A stretch of 64,000 nt of DNA from Cedecea davisae DSM 4568 (GTDB lineage Bacteria; Pseudomonadota; Gammaproteobacteria; Enterobacterales; Enterobacteriaceae). Location: positions 3,639,363 to 3,703,362 of the forward strand of contig NZ_KE161030.1 in assembly GCF_000412335.2 (NCBI RefSeq), given 5' to 3'. The notes below the pieces were generated by a model, which was not told where the DNA came from, ran no database searches, and worked only from the letters and a program-made list of their open reading frames with translations. Positions 53,406-64,000 of this stretch are shown one piece after another. The first letter of the stretch is position 1. Each line of letters opens with the position of its first letter. Position numbers and translations under genes: made by a program.

Positions 53406-53784
53406 GCAGCCTCGTCTACTTCTCCAGCGAGTCGGAAAATACCCTGCGCTTTATTGAGCGTCTCGGGCTACCCGCGCTGCGCATCCCGCTGGAGGTAAAA
53501 GCGCGGCTGGAAGTGACGGAGCCTTATATTTTAATTGTGCCCAGCTACGGTGGAGGTGGAATTGCCGGAGCCGTGCCGCCGCAGGTGATCCGCTTTTTAA
53601 ACAATCCGCAAAATCGGGCGCTCATCCGCGGCGTGATTGCGAGCGGTAACCGCAGCTTTGGCGAAGGGTTTTGCCGCGCCGGGGACGTCATTTCACAAAA
53701 GTGCCAGGTGCCTTATCTCTATCGTTTTGAGCTACTGGGCACCCCGCAAGACATCGAAAACGTGCGTAAGGGAGTAAGCGAATT

Positions 53785-53812
<28 letters not shown>
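53402..53812 (+). CDS. nrdI: Flavodoxin-like NrdI
   Basis: The protein has 136 residues, as in E. coli. The FMN phosphate region '[10 protein letters not shown]' and '[15 protein letters not shown]' are conserved. NrdI supplies the oxidant that assembles the dimanganese-tyrosyl cofactor of NrdF. It overlaps nrdE by 28 bp. Confidence 0.97.
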
Positions 53813-56914
<3,102 letters not shown>

Positions 56915-56949
56915 TAGGCTGGCCGCTGAGTAATTCTGCGAGGTGGCCT

Positions 56950-58143
56950 ATGAAGTTATTTCGTTTTTCTCTGTTAGCGCTGCTCTGCGGCAGCGCCCCC
57001 TTAGCCTTTAGCGCGCCGTTGCAGCTGGATATGGCCCAGCTGGCGCGCAGTAAGCATGAAATTAGCCAGCAAAATCCCGACGTTATGCCCGCCTGGCGCT
57101 CGCTCCAGCATAAAGCTGACCAGGCGCTTACCCATCCGCTTTACAGCATTACCCAAAAAAGCGCCTCCGCTCCGGCGGGTAATCCTCATGACTATTACAG
57201 CTTCTCCGACTACTGGTGGCCCAACCCCAAAACCGCCGACGGCCTGCCGTGGGTACGCAAAGACGGCCAGATGAATCCTGCCGCCGTAGGCAAGCAAAGT
57301 GATAAAAGCCACCTTAATGGCATGATTGATGACGTCTGGAATCTGGCGCTGGCCTGGCAGCTCTCGGGCAAAACGACCTATGCAGAAAAAGCCCGCCAGC
57401 AGCTGGTGAACTGGTTTATTACGCCGGAAACCCGCATGACGCCTAACCTGATTTATGCCCAAAGTATTCCAGGACATAAAGGCGTGCGCGGCACCGGCAT
57501 TCTCGATGGCCGGGTTTTGGTGCGGCTAATCGACGCCATCGAGCTGCTGCATGACGGCGGCCAGTTAGACGATAAAACCTGGCAAGGCCTGCGGAACTGG
57601 TACCGCGATTACTACCGCTGGTTGACCACCAGCGAGAACGGTAAGAAAGAAGACGCCGCCGACAATAACCACGGCACCTGGTACGACGTGCAGGTGGCCG
57701 CCATTGCGTTATGGCTCGGCGATAAAGAAGCGGCGAAGCAGCGGCTAATGTTTAGCGCCGGGCAGCGTGTTCCGCAGCAGTTTGACGCCAAAGGCGTGCC
57801 GCAAACCGAAATTGGCCGTACCCGCTCCTGGCATTACAGCAACTTTATTCTCGATGCTTACAACCAGTTGGGGAGGCTGGGAGAGAAGGCTGGCGTCAAT
57901 GTCTGGCAGGCAAAAAGTGGCGAACATAGCCTGCAAAATGGCTACCTGTATGTTGCTCAATTTGTTGATAGCCAGACACCATGGCCTTACCCAAATATCG
58001 AGCCTTTTAAGCCTGATGATGCTCTTGAAAATATGGTTTCGGCAGCCCATGCCTGGCCAGAAAATAATACGCTACAAAACAAGGCCAAATGGCTTTTAAA
58101 TCGCAATAAAACGGCAATAATCAACTTAATTTTTGAACGGTAA
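56950..58143 (+). CDS. Periplasmic PL5-type alginate lyase family protein
   Basis: From the ATG at 56950 (GCGAGGTGGCC upstream) the protein has 397 residues with a signal peptide ending 'LAFSA'. The alpha/alpha-barrel alginate-lyase fold is suggested by 'DYYSFSDYWWPNP', 'NNHGTWYDVQ' (239-248; candidate catalytic H241) and 'IGRTRSWHYSNFIL'. It should cleave a uronic-acid polysaccharide by beta-elimination. No alginate synthesis or uptake genes lie nearby, and E. coli has no gene between nrdF and proV. It is probably a later insertion; the true substrate is unknown. Confidence 0.85.
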   Translation: MKLFRFSLLALLCGSAPLAFSAPLQLDMAQLARSKHEISQQNPDVMPAWRSLQHKADQALTHPLYSITQKSASAPAGNPHDYYSFSDYWWPNPKTADGLPWVRKDGQMNPAAVGKQSDKSHLNGMIDDVWNLALAWQLSGKTTYAEKARQQLVNWFITPETRMTPNLIYAQSIPGHKGVRGTGILDGRVLVRLIDAIELLHDGGQLDDKTWQGLRNWYRDYYRWLTTSENGKKEDAADNNHGTWYDVQVAAIALWLGDKEAAKQRLMFSAGQRVPQQFDAKGVPQTEIGRTRSWHYSNFILDAYNQLGRLGEKAGVNVWQAKSGEHSLQNGYLYVAQFVDSQTPWPYPNIEPFKPDDALENMVSAAHAWPENNTLQNKAKWLLNRNKTAIINLIFER

Positions 58144-58302
58144 TATTTATGTCATTTCTGCCTGAATCATCGAAAATTCAGGCAGAATATTATCGCATTG
58201 ACAAAAATTATCTCACCAGACTCATTCCCCCTCAGCCCTTCTATCATGGGGAATTTCGCCCCCACTCGCCACGCGGATATTTTCATATCACAAAATCGAG
58301 GG

Positions 58303-58330
58303 TTGCCTCAGATTCTTAGTATGTTAGGGT
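58303..58330 (+). promoter_or_regulatory. proU P2-type osmoregulated promoter
   Basis: TTGCCT (-35, 58303-58308) and TAGGGT (-10, 58325-58330) have a 16-bp spacer. The surrounding bases (TTGCCTCAGATTCT..AGTATGTTAGGGTA) match the E. coli proU P2 promoter. Induction by high osmolarity and H-NS repression through the early proV coding region are known for that promoter. Confidence 0.8.
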
Positions 58331-58398
58331 ATATACAGGTCAATATTTCCACCAGGAATCATCTATAAATAAATCAAATACGGGAATCTGTTTATTGC

Positions 58399-59598
58399 AT
58401 GGCAATTAAATTAGAAGTGAAGAATTTATATAAGGTATTTGGCGAGCATCCACAACGCGCATTCAAATACATCGAGAAAGGAATCTCCAAGAGCGAATTA
58501 CTGGAAAAAACGGGTCTGTCGCTTGGCGTTAAAGACGCCAGTCTGGCCATTGAAGAAGGCGAGATTTTTGTCATCATGGGGTTATCCGGTTCCGGTAAAT
58601 CCACCATGGTTCGCCTTCTCAATCGCCTGATTGAACCCACCCGCGGGCAGGTACTGATAGACGGCATAGATATCGCCAAAATATCAGAATCCGAGCTGCG
58701 TGAGGTGCGCAAAAATAAGATCTCAATGGTCTTCCAGTCATTTGCCCTGATGCCCCATATGACGGTATTAAATAATACCGCCTTTGGCATGGAATTAGCC
58801 GGAATGCCGCTAAAAGAACGCCAGGAAAAAGCGCTGGATGCTCTGCGTCAGGTAGGGCTTGAGAATTATGCCAACGCTTATCCCGATGAACTTTCCGGCG
58901 GCATGCGTCAGCGCGTAGGCCTGGCCCGAGCGCTGGCAATTAATCCTGATATTTTACTGATGGATGAAGCCTTCTCGGCACTCGATCCGTTAATTCGTAC
59001 GGAAATGCAGGATGAATTAATTAAGCTGCAGGCTAGACATCAGCGCACCATCGTATTTATTTCTCATGACCTCGATGAAGCAATGCGAATTGGCGACAGG
59101 ATTGCCATTATGCAGGGCGGCGAAGTGGTGCAGGTCGGCACGCCGGACGAAATTCTGAATAATCCGGCCAATGATTATGTGCGCACCTTCTTCCGCGGCG
59201 TAGATATCAGCCAGGTGTTTAGCGCCAAAGATATTGCCCGCCGTAGCCCGGCTGGTCTGCTGCGTAAAACCACCGGTTTTGGGCCACGTTCAGCGCTTAA
59301 ACTATTGCAGGATGATGACCGTGAATATGGCTATGTCATTGAACGGGGGCAGAAATTCCTCGGCATCGTCTCCACAGACTCCCTGAAAGCCGCACTTGCA
59401 GCGGGTGAAGGTCTGGAGAGCGCGTTTTTAGCCTCCCCGGAGGCGGTTTCCGCTGAAACCTCACTGAGCGATTTGCTCTCCCACGTTGGCCAGGCTCCGT
59501 GCGCGGTGCCGGTGGTGGGCGAAGAGCAGCAATACGTGGGCATCATCTCGAAAGGGGTGCTGCTTCAGGCATTAGATCGTGAGGGGGCAAACCAATGA
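58399..59598 (+). CDS. proV: Glycine betaine/proline ABC transporter ATPase ProV
   Basis: The protein has 399 residues (E. coli 400). Walker A is 'GLSGSGKST' (61-69), the signature 'LSGGMRQRV' is near 173 and Walker B is '[13 protein letters not shown]'. Two C-terminal CBS domains (about 285-399) sense ionic strength. It powers uptake of compatible solutes by ProVWX under osmotic stress. It overlaps proW by 4 bp. Confidence 0.98.
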   Translation: MAIKLEVKNLYKVFGEHPQRAFKYIEKGISKSELLEKTGLSLGVKDASLAIEEGEIFVIMGLSGSGKSTMVRLLNRLIEPTRGQVLIDGIDIAKISESELREVRKNKISMVFQSFALMPHMTVLNNTAFGMELAGMPLKERQEKALDALRQVGLENYANAYPDELSGGMRQRVGLARALAINPDILLMDEAFSALDPLIRTEMQDELIKLQARHQRTIVFISHDLDEAMRIGDRIAIMQGGEVVQVGTPDEILNNPANDYVRTFFRGVDISQVFSAKDIARRSPAGLLRKTTGFGPRSALKLLQDDDREYGYVIERGQKFLGIVSTDSLKAALAAGEGLESAFLASPEAVSAETSLSDLLSHVGQAPCAVPVVGEEQQYVGIISKGVLLQALDREGANQ

Positions 59599-60674
59599 GT
59601 GACGCAACAAATCCGTGGGATTCAGGCAGCGCGGCGACGGACGCCGCGGCTAATCAGGCAGCAAGTTCAACTGACGCATGGGGCGCACCGGCAACGGACG
59701 CGGCAACCAGCGGCGGCGCTGACTGGCTAAATTCGGCTCCGGCAGCAGCGCCAGAGCACTTTAATATTCTCGATCCGTTCCACAAAACTCTGATCCCGCT
59801 CGACAGTTGGGTAACGCAGGGGATCGACTGGGTGGTTATCCACTTCCGCCCGGTGTTCCAGGGCATCCGCGTGCCGGTGGATTATATTCTTAGCGGTTTC
59901 CAGCAGCTACTGCTGGGGATGCCCGCTCCGGTGGCGATTATCGTCTTTGCGCTAATTGCCTGGCAGATGTCGAGCCTCGGCATGGGCGTAGCTACGCTAA
60001 TTTCCCTGATTGCCATCGGCGCGATTGGCGCCTGGTCTCAGGCGATGGTGACGCTGGCGCTGGTATTAACCGCCTTGCTGTTCTGTATGATAATCGGCCT
60101 GCCGCTTGGCATCTGGCTTGCACGAAGCGAACGGGCGGCGAAAATTATTCGCCCGCTGCTGGATGCGATGCAGACTACACCGGCGTTCGTTTACCTCGTG
60201 CCTATCGTGATGCTGTTTGGCATCGGCAACGTGCCGGGCGTGGTCGTGACGATTATCTTCGCCCTGCCGCCGATTGTGCGCCTGACTATTCTCGGCATTA
60301 AGCAGGTGCCGGAAGACTTGATTGAGGCTGCCCGCTCCTTCGGAGCCAGCCCGCACCAGATGCTGTTTAAAGTGCAGCTCCCGCTGGCAATGCCGACCAT
60401 TATGGCCGGGGTCAACCAGACCCTGATGCTGGCGCTGTCGATGGTGGTTATCGCTTCGATGATTGCCGTGGGCGGCCTTGGCCAGATGGTGCTGCGAGGT
60501 ATCGGCCGTCTTGATATGGGCCTGGCAACGGTCGGTGGCGTGGGCATTGTTATCCTCGCGATTATTCTCGACCGCCTGACCCAGTCCATCGGGCGTGATT
60601 CACGCTCCCGCGGCAACCGCCGCTGGTACACCACCGGCCCTCTGGGCCTGCTGACCCGTCCCTTCATTAAATAA
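59595..60674 (+). CDS. proW: Glycine betaine/proline ABC transporter permease ProW
   Basis: The protein has 359 residues (E. coli 354). A hydrophilic Ala/Asp-rich N-terminal tail (about 1-65) precedes six or seven transmembrane helices and the ABC-permease loop '[20 protein letters not shown]'. It forms the membrane channel of ProU. Confidence 0.97.
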   Translation: MSDATNPWDSGSAATDAAANQAASSTDAWGAPATDAATSGGADWLNSAPAAAPEHFNILDPFHKTLIPLDSWVTQGIDWVVIHFRPVFQGIRVPVDYILSGFQQLLLGMPAPVAIIVFALIAWQMSSLGMGVATLISLIAIGAIGAWSQAMVTLALVLTALLFCMIIGLPLGIWLARSERAAKIIRPLLDAMQTTPAFVYLVPIVMLFGIGNVPGVVVTIIFALPPIVRLTILGIKQVPEDLIEAARSFGASPHQMLFKVQLPLAMPTIMAGVNQTLMLALSMVVIASMIAVGGLGQMVLRGIGRLDMGLATVGGVGIVILAIILDRLTQSIGRDSRSRGNRRWYTTGPLGLLTRPFIK

Positions 60675-60678
60675 GCCT

Positions 60679-60698
60679 GGCGGCGGCCCCGTGCCGCC
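60679..60698 (+). other. GC-rich hairpin between proW and proX
   Basis: GGCGGC (60679-60684) and GCCGCC (60693-60698) can pair in the 56-bp proW-proX spacer. There is no T run. Such a structure could protect the upstream transcript end or let proX be expressed at a different level from proVW. Confidence 0.4.
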
Positions 60699-60730
60699 CC
60701 TCGCCCCATCACCACTAAAAAGGAATAACG

Positions 60731-61723
60731 ATGCGACACAACGCTATTTTAGCCACGGCTCTTGCGACACTCGTTACCACCAGCGCCTTCGCGGCAGACC
60801 TGCCGGGTAAAGGCATCGCCGTTCAGCCGGTGCAAAGCACCATTTCCGAAGAAACCTTCCAGACGCTGCTGGTCAGCCGCGCGCTGGAGAAAATGGGTTA
60901 TACCGTCAATAAACCAAGCGAGGTGGACTATAACGTCGGCTACACCTCTATTGCTTCCGGCGATGCCACTTTCACCGCCGTAAACTGGCAGCCGCTGCAT
61001 GACGATATGTATGCCGCCGCTGGTGGCGATAAGAAATTTTATCGCGAAGGCACTTTTGTCACCGGCGCAGCGCAGGGCTATCTCATAGACAAAAAAACCG
61101 CCGATGCCTACCACATCACCAATATCGAGCAGCTAAAAGATCCAAAAATCGCCAAACTGTTCGACAGCAACGGCGACGGCAAAGCCGACATGATGGGCTG
61201 CACGCCGGGCTGGGGCTGCGAGGCGGTTATCAACCACCAGAACGAAGCCTATAAGCTTGCCAATACCGTTACCGTTAACCACGGGAACTACTCGGCAATG
61301 ATGGCCGATACCATCGCGCGCTTTAAAGAGGGCAAACCGGTGCTGTATTACACCTGGACGCCGTACTGGGTGAGCGACGTGCTGAAGCCGGGTAAAGACG
61401 TAGTCTGGTTACAGGTGCCGTTCTCTTCCCTGCCGGGCGAGCAGAAAGACATCGACACCAAGCTGCCTAACGGCGCTAACTACGGCTTCCCGGTAAACAC
61501 CATGCATATTGTGGCGAACAAAGCCTGGGCCGAAAAGAACCCACAGGCGGCCAAACTGTTTGCCGTGATGAAGCTGCCGCTGGCGGACATTAACGCCCAG
61601 AATGCAATGATGCATAGCGGTAAGTCTTCAGAAGCGGATATCAACGGCCACGTTGACGGCTGGATTAAGGCGCACCAGGCGCAGTTTGACGGCTGGGTGA
61701 AAGAAGCATTAGCCACGAAATAA
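60731..61723 (+). CDS. proX: Glycine betaine/proline-binding protein ProX
   Basis: The protein has 330 residues, the E. coli length, with a signal peptide ending 'TTSAFA'. The tryptophan-rich betaine pocket is visible in '[14 protein letters not shown]' and '[20 protein letters not shown]'. It delivers betaine and proline betaine to ProVW in the periplasm. AAAAAGGAATAACG precedes the start. Confidence 0.98.
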   Translation: MRHNAILATALATLVTTSAFAADLPGKGIAVQPVQSTISEETFQTLLVSRALEKMGYTVNKPSEVDYNVGYTSIASGDATFTAVNWQPLHDDMYAAAGGDKKFYREGTFVTGAAQGYLIDKKTADAYHITNIEQLKDPKIAKLFDSNGDGKADMMGCTPGWGCEAVINHQNEAYKLANTVTVNHGNYSAMMADTIARFKEGKPVLYYTWTPYWVSDVLKPGKDVVWLQVPFSSLPGEQKDIDTKLPNGANYGFPVNTMHIVANKAWAEKNPQAAKLFAVMKLPLADINAQNAMMHSGKSSEADINGHVDGWIKAHQAQFDGWVKEALATK

Positions 61724-61737
61724 ACCACCGTTCTCCT

Positions 61738-61764
61738 CCCTCTCCCCAGGAGGGGGAGGGTTTT
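61738..61764 (+). terminator. Terminator of the proVWX operon
   Basis: A 9-bp stem (CCCTCTCCC / GGGGGAGGG, one T-G pair) is followed by TTTT. The sequence is of the same CCCTC type as the repeats after the AhpD-like gene. Confidence 0.8.
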
Positions 61765-61851
61765 ACCGCACAAACCGACACCCGCCTTCCCTTCTGCTGA
61801 CATAATTTTTCGCTATTATTTCAACCTCTCTTTGGCAAGTTGAAGATAATA

Positions 61852-63030
61852 ATGAAAAACACCACTCACACTCTCAGCCCAACGCTGATTGTCCTGATGT
61901 CCGTTGCTACCGGGCTGGCCGTTGCCAGTAACTACTACGCGCAGCCGCTGCTCGACACTATTGCAAACGCATTTTCGCTTTCCGTTAACCAGGCTGGCTT
62001 CATCGTCACCACCGCTCAACTTGGTTACGCGGCGGGCCTGCTGCTGCTGGTACCGCTTGGGGATATGTTCGAGCGCCGCGGGCTAATCGTATTTATGACG
62101 CTTCTCGCCGCAGGCGGCATGTTGATTACCGCCACCAGCCAGTCTCTGTCGATGATGATTCTGGGTACCGCGCTGACCGGCCTGTTCTCGGTCGTTGCTC
62201 AAATCCTTGTCCCGTTCGCCGCCACGCTCGCCGCTCCGGAAAAACGCGGCAAGGTTGTAGGCACTATTATGAGCGGGTTGCTGCTGGGTATTCTGCTGGC
62301 ACGAACCGTGGCTGGTCTGCTGGCAAGCCTCGGCGGCTGGCGTACCGTGTACTGGGTGGCCAGCGTGCTGATGGCGCTAATGGCAATTGCGCTGTGGCGC
62401 GGGCTGCCGCAGGTAAAACAGGAGAGCCACCTTAATTATCCTCAGTTGCTGACCTCTATATTCAGCCTGTTTATCAAAAACAGCCTGTTACGCACCCGCG
62501 CCCTGCTCGGCTGCCTGACGTTTGCTAACTTCAGTATTCTCTGGACTTCAATGGCGTTTCTGCTCGCCTCACCGCCGTTTAACTTTTCAGAGGGCGTTAT
62601 CGGTCTGTTCGGCCTGGCCGGTGCGGCAGGTGCTTTGGGCGCTCGCCCTGCTGGCGGGCTGGTCGATAAGGGCAAGGGGCATCACACCACCACCATCGGT
62701 CTGCTGCTCCTGCTGCTCTCCTGGGCAGCCATTGCCCTCGGCCAGTTCTCGGCCATCGCGTTGATTGTCGGGATCCTGGTGCTGGATTTAACCGTTCAGG
62801 GCGTACACATCACCAACCAAAGCCTGATCTACCGCATGATGCCCGAAGCGCGTAACCGGCTGACCGCCGGCTATATGACCAGCTACTTCATCGGCGGTGC
62901 GGCGGGTTCGTTAATTTCCGCCAGCGCTTACCAACATGCTGGCTGGAACGGCGTCTGCGTCGCCGGTGCGGTCGTGGCACTACTAAATCTGGTAGTGTGG
63001 TGGCGCGGATACCAGCGTCAGGCGGATTAA
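61852..63030 (+). CDS. ygaY: MFS transporter, YgaY-like
   Basis: From the ATG at 61852 the protein has 392 residues with about 12 transmembrane helices. The MFS loop motif 'LGDMFERRGLIVFMT' follows helix 2, and the 'APEKRGKVVGTIMSGLLLGI' region is that of the sugar/arabinose-efflux-like subfamily. E. coli carries a broken ygaY at this place, downstream of proX; here the frame is intact. Substrate unknown. A TTG 12 bp upstream is a possible alternative start. Confidence 0.82.
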   Translation: MKNTTHTLSPTLIVLMSVATGLAVASNYYAQPLLDTIANAFSLSVNQAGFIVTTAQLGYAAGLLLLVPLGDMFERRGLIVFMTLLAAGGMLITATSQSLSMMILGTALTGLFSVVAQILVPFAATLAAPEKRGKVVGTIMSGLLLGILLARTVAGLLASLGGWRTVYWVASVLMALMAIALWRGLPQVKQESHLNYPQLLTSIFSLFIKNSLLRTRALLGCLTFANFSILWTSMAFLLASPPFNFSEGVIGLFGLAGAAGALGARPAGGLVDKGKGHHTTTIGLLLLLLSWAAIALGQFSAIALIVGILVLDLTVQGVHITNQSLIYRMMPEARNRLTAGYMTSYFIGGAAGSLISASAYQHAGWNGVCVAGAVVALLNLVVWWRGYQRQAD

Positions 63031-63199
63031 GCCAGTACCTCTGCGGCCCGTAAGGGAAATTAGGGGTGTAATGGCAGGGGCAGTCTGTTAAGGTTGTCCC
63101 TGTTTATTAATTCGAGTGACATTAACGCTGGTTATTTATTAATATTTGATATGGATAGACCCGCAACTGTTTCGGCCCACAACTGCCACAGCATGGCAA

Positions 63200-63390
63200 A
63201 CCCGACAGGGCTGACGAACAGCTTCCCCATCGCAATACCTCCTATCCTCATCGCGATAGCCTCCGGCTTCCGTACCGTTGAACGCCGTTATACCACTCGA
63301 AACCCATTTTCTCTCCCCACGCTGCTTAGCGCTCTGGGCTACGGCTTAGCGTGGATTACGCCGATGGTGGCATCAACCAAACGTATATAA
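63200..63390 (+). pseudogene. ygaH: Remnant of ygaH (L-valine exporter small subunit)
   Basis: The frame ending at 63390 encodes 'RRYTTRNPFSLPTLLSALGY' followed by 'GLAW', which matches the C-terminus of E. coli YgaH ('[23 protein letters not shown]'). The upstream part only loosely recalls the middle of YgaH and the first helices are missing. ygaZ, which precedes ygaH in E. coli, is absent: the space between the MFS gene and emrR is only 445 bp. A deletion that took ygaZ and most of ygaH explains this. Confidence 0.7.
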
Positions 63391-63408
63391 ACGTATACAA
63401 ACGTATAA
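63379..63408. repeat. Three 10-bp tandem repeats upstream of emrR
   Basis: AAACGTATAT, AAACGTATAC and AAACGTATAA follow each other directly, one helical turn each, and end nine bases before the emrR -35 element. They could place three protein contacts on one DNA face. Confidence 0.8.
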
Positions 63409-63416
63409 ATAATGCA

Positions 63417-63445
63417 TTTACTTTATTTGTCACCATCGTTACTAT
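63417..63445 (+). promoter_or_regulatory. Probable emrR promoter
   Basis: TTTACT (63417-63422) and TACTAT (63440-63445) are spaced by 17 bp and lie 30 bp before the emrR start. The segment from here to the start codon is close to the E. coli mprA/emrR leader, where EmrR binds to repress its own operon. Confidence 0.6.
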
Positions 63446-63475
63446 ATCGGCTGCAACTAATGAGGTTATGCCAAA

Positions 63476-64000
63476 ATGGATAGTTCGTTCACGCCCATAG
63501 AACAAATGCTGAAGTTCCGCGCCAAACGTTACCAGGAGTTCCCGTATCAGGAAGTTCTGTTAACCCGTCTTTGTATGCACATGCAGGGTAAACTGCTGGA
63601 AAACCGCAATAAGATGCTGAAGGCGCAGGGGATCAACGAAACCTTATTCATGGCGCTCATCACCCTGGAGTCCCAGGAAAACCACAGCATCCAGCCTTCC
63701 GAGCTGAGCTGTGCGCTGGGTTCCTCCCGCACGAATGCTACCCGTATTGCCGATGAGCTGGAAAAACGCGGCTGGATAGAACGCCGTGAAAGCGACAATG
63801 ACCGTCGCTGCCTGCACCTGCATTTGACCGAGAAAGGTCACGAATTCCTGCGTCAGGTACTGCCGCCGCAGCATAACTGCCTGCACCAACTCTGGTCTGC
63901 ACTCAGCGGTGATGAAAAAACGCAGCTCGAAGCCATCACCCGCAAGCTGCTGACTCGCCTCGACCAGATGGAAGAAGACAAAGTGATACTTGAAGCGCTG
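63476..64000 (+). CDS. emrR: MarR-family multidrug efflux repressor EmrR (cut by window end)
   Basis: 175 codons are visible and the stop lies beyond the window; E. coli EmrR has 176 residues, so only the last codon or so is missing. The protein aligns closely ('[20 protein letters not shown]', '[20 protein letters not shown]', '[20 protein letters not shown]'). It represses emrAB and is released by uncouplers and other hydrophobic compounds. emrA and emrB are expected to the right. Confidence 0.97.
   Translation, partial: MDSSFTPIEQMLKFRAKRYQEFPYQEVLLTRLCMHMQGKLLENRNKMLKAQGINETLFMALITLESQENHSIQPSELSCALGSSRTNATRIADELEKRGWIERRESDNDRRCLHLHLTEKGHEFLRQVLPPQHNCLHQLWSALSGDEKTQLEAITRKLLTRLDQMEEDKVILEAL

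Overview
The window comes from a gammaproteobacterium of the Enterobacteriaceae. The tmRNA is almost identical to that of Escherichia coli. The right half follows the E. coli/Salmonella backbone: ygaV-ygaP, alaE, ygaC, ygaM, nrdHIEF, proVWX and emrR, with proteins that align to the enterobacterial homologues along most of their length. The genus cannot be fixed from the sequence alone.

Layout. (1) 2-9163: the 3' part of a giant Ig-repeat adhesin (bapA-like) and its dedicated type I secretion system (bapB outer-membrane channel, bapC ABC transporter, bapD adaptor). (2) 9282-9645: ssrA (tmRNA) with a terminator. (3) About 9800-38400: a visibly AT-richer pathogenicity island with a nearly complete SPI-1/Inv-Mxi-Spa type III secretion system. 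Apart from two tiny plus-strand ORFs, every gene is on the minus strand: iagB, invF, invG, invE, invA, invB, invC, invI, invJ, spaO-P-Q-R-S, sicA, sipB, sipC, sipD, a sipA-like effector, iacP, prgHIJK, orgA, orgB, two small unknown genes (one a lipoprotein) and a shortened hilA-like regulator. No integrase or transposase is visible. (4) 38712-47624: cbpA-cbpM, a LEA-like periplasmic protein, a nitroreductase with a divergent LysR regulator, a glycine-rich autotransporter and a histidine phosphatase. (5) 47692-64000: core backbone with a few lineage differences: a MocR regulator paired with an AhpD-like protein, a PL5-type lyase between nrdF and proV, an intact ygaY-type MFS gene, and loss of ygaZH that leaves a ygaH remnant before emrR.

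How the genes work together. BapB, BapC and BapD should export BapA, whose C-terminal secretion domain is present. In the island, a HilA-like activator and the InvF/SicA pair would control genes for the basal body (PrgH, PrgK, InvG), needle and rod (PrgI, PrgJ), export apparatus (InvA, SpaP/Q/R/S), cytoplasmic sorting platform (SpaO, OrgA, OrgB, InvC, InvI), needle ruler (InvJ), gatekeeper (InvE) and translocators (SipB, SipC, SipD). The only clear effector in the window is the SipA-like protein.

The most unusual object is that 1141-residue SipA-like protein. Its N-terminal half resembles SipA. Its C-terminal half lacks the SipA actin-binding domain and instead carries six copies of a tyrosine-glycine-serine-proline motif, two of them on a recent 288-bp in-frame tandem duplication. 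Also notable are a HilA-like activator without the TPR half, two small ORFs with strong ribosome-binding sites in the 680-bp gap next to it, and a lipoprotein at the end of the prg/org operon in an island that shows no invH.
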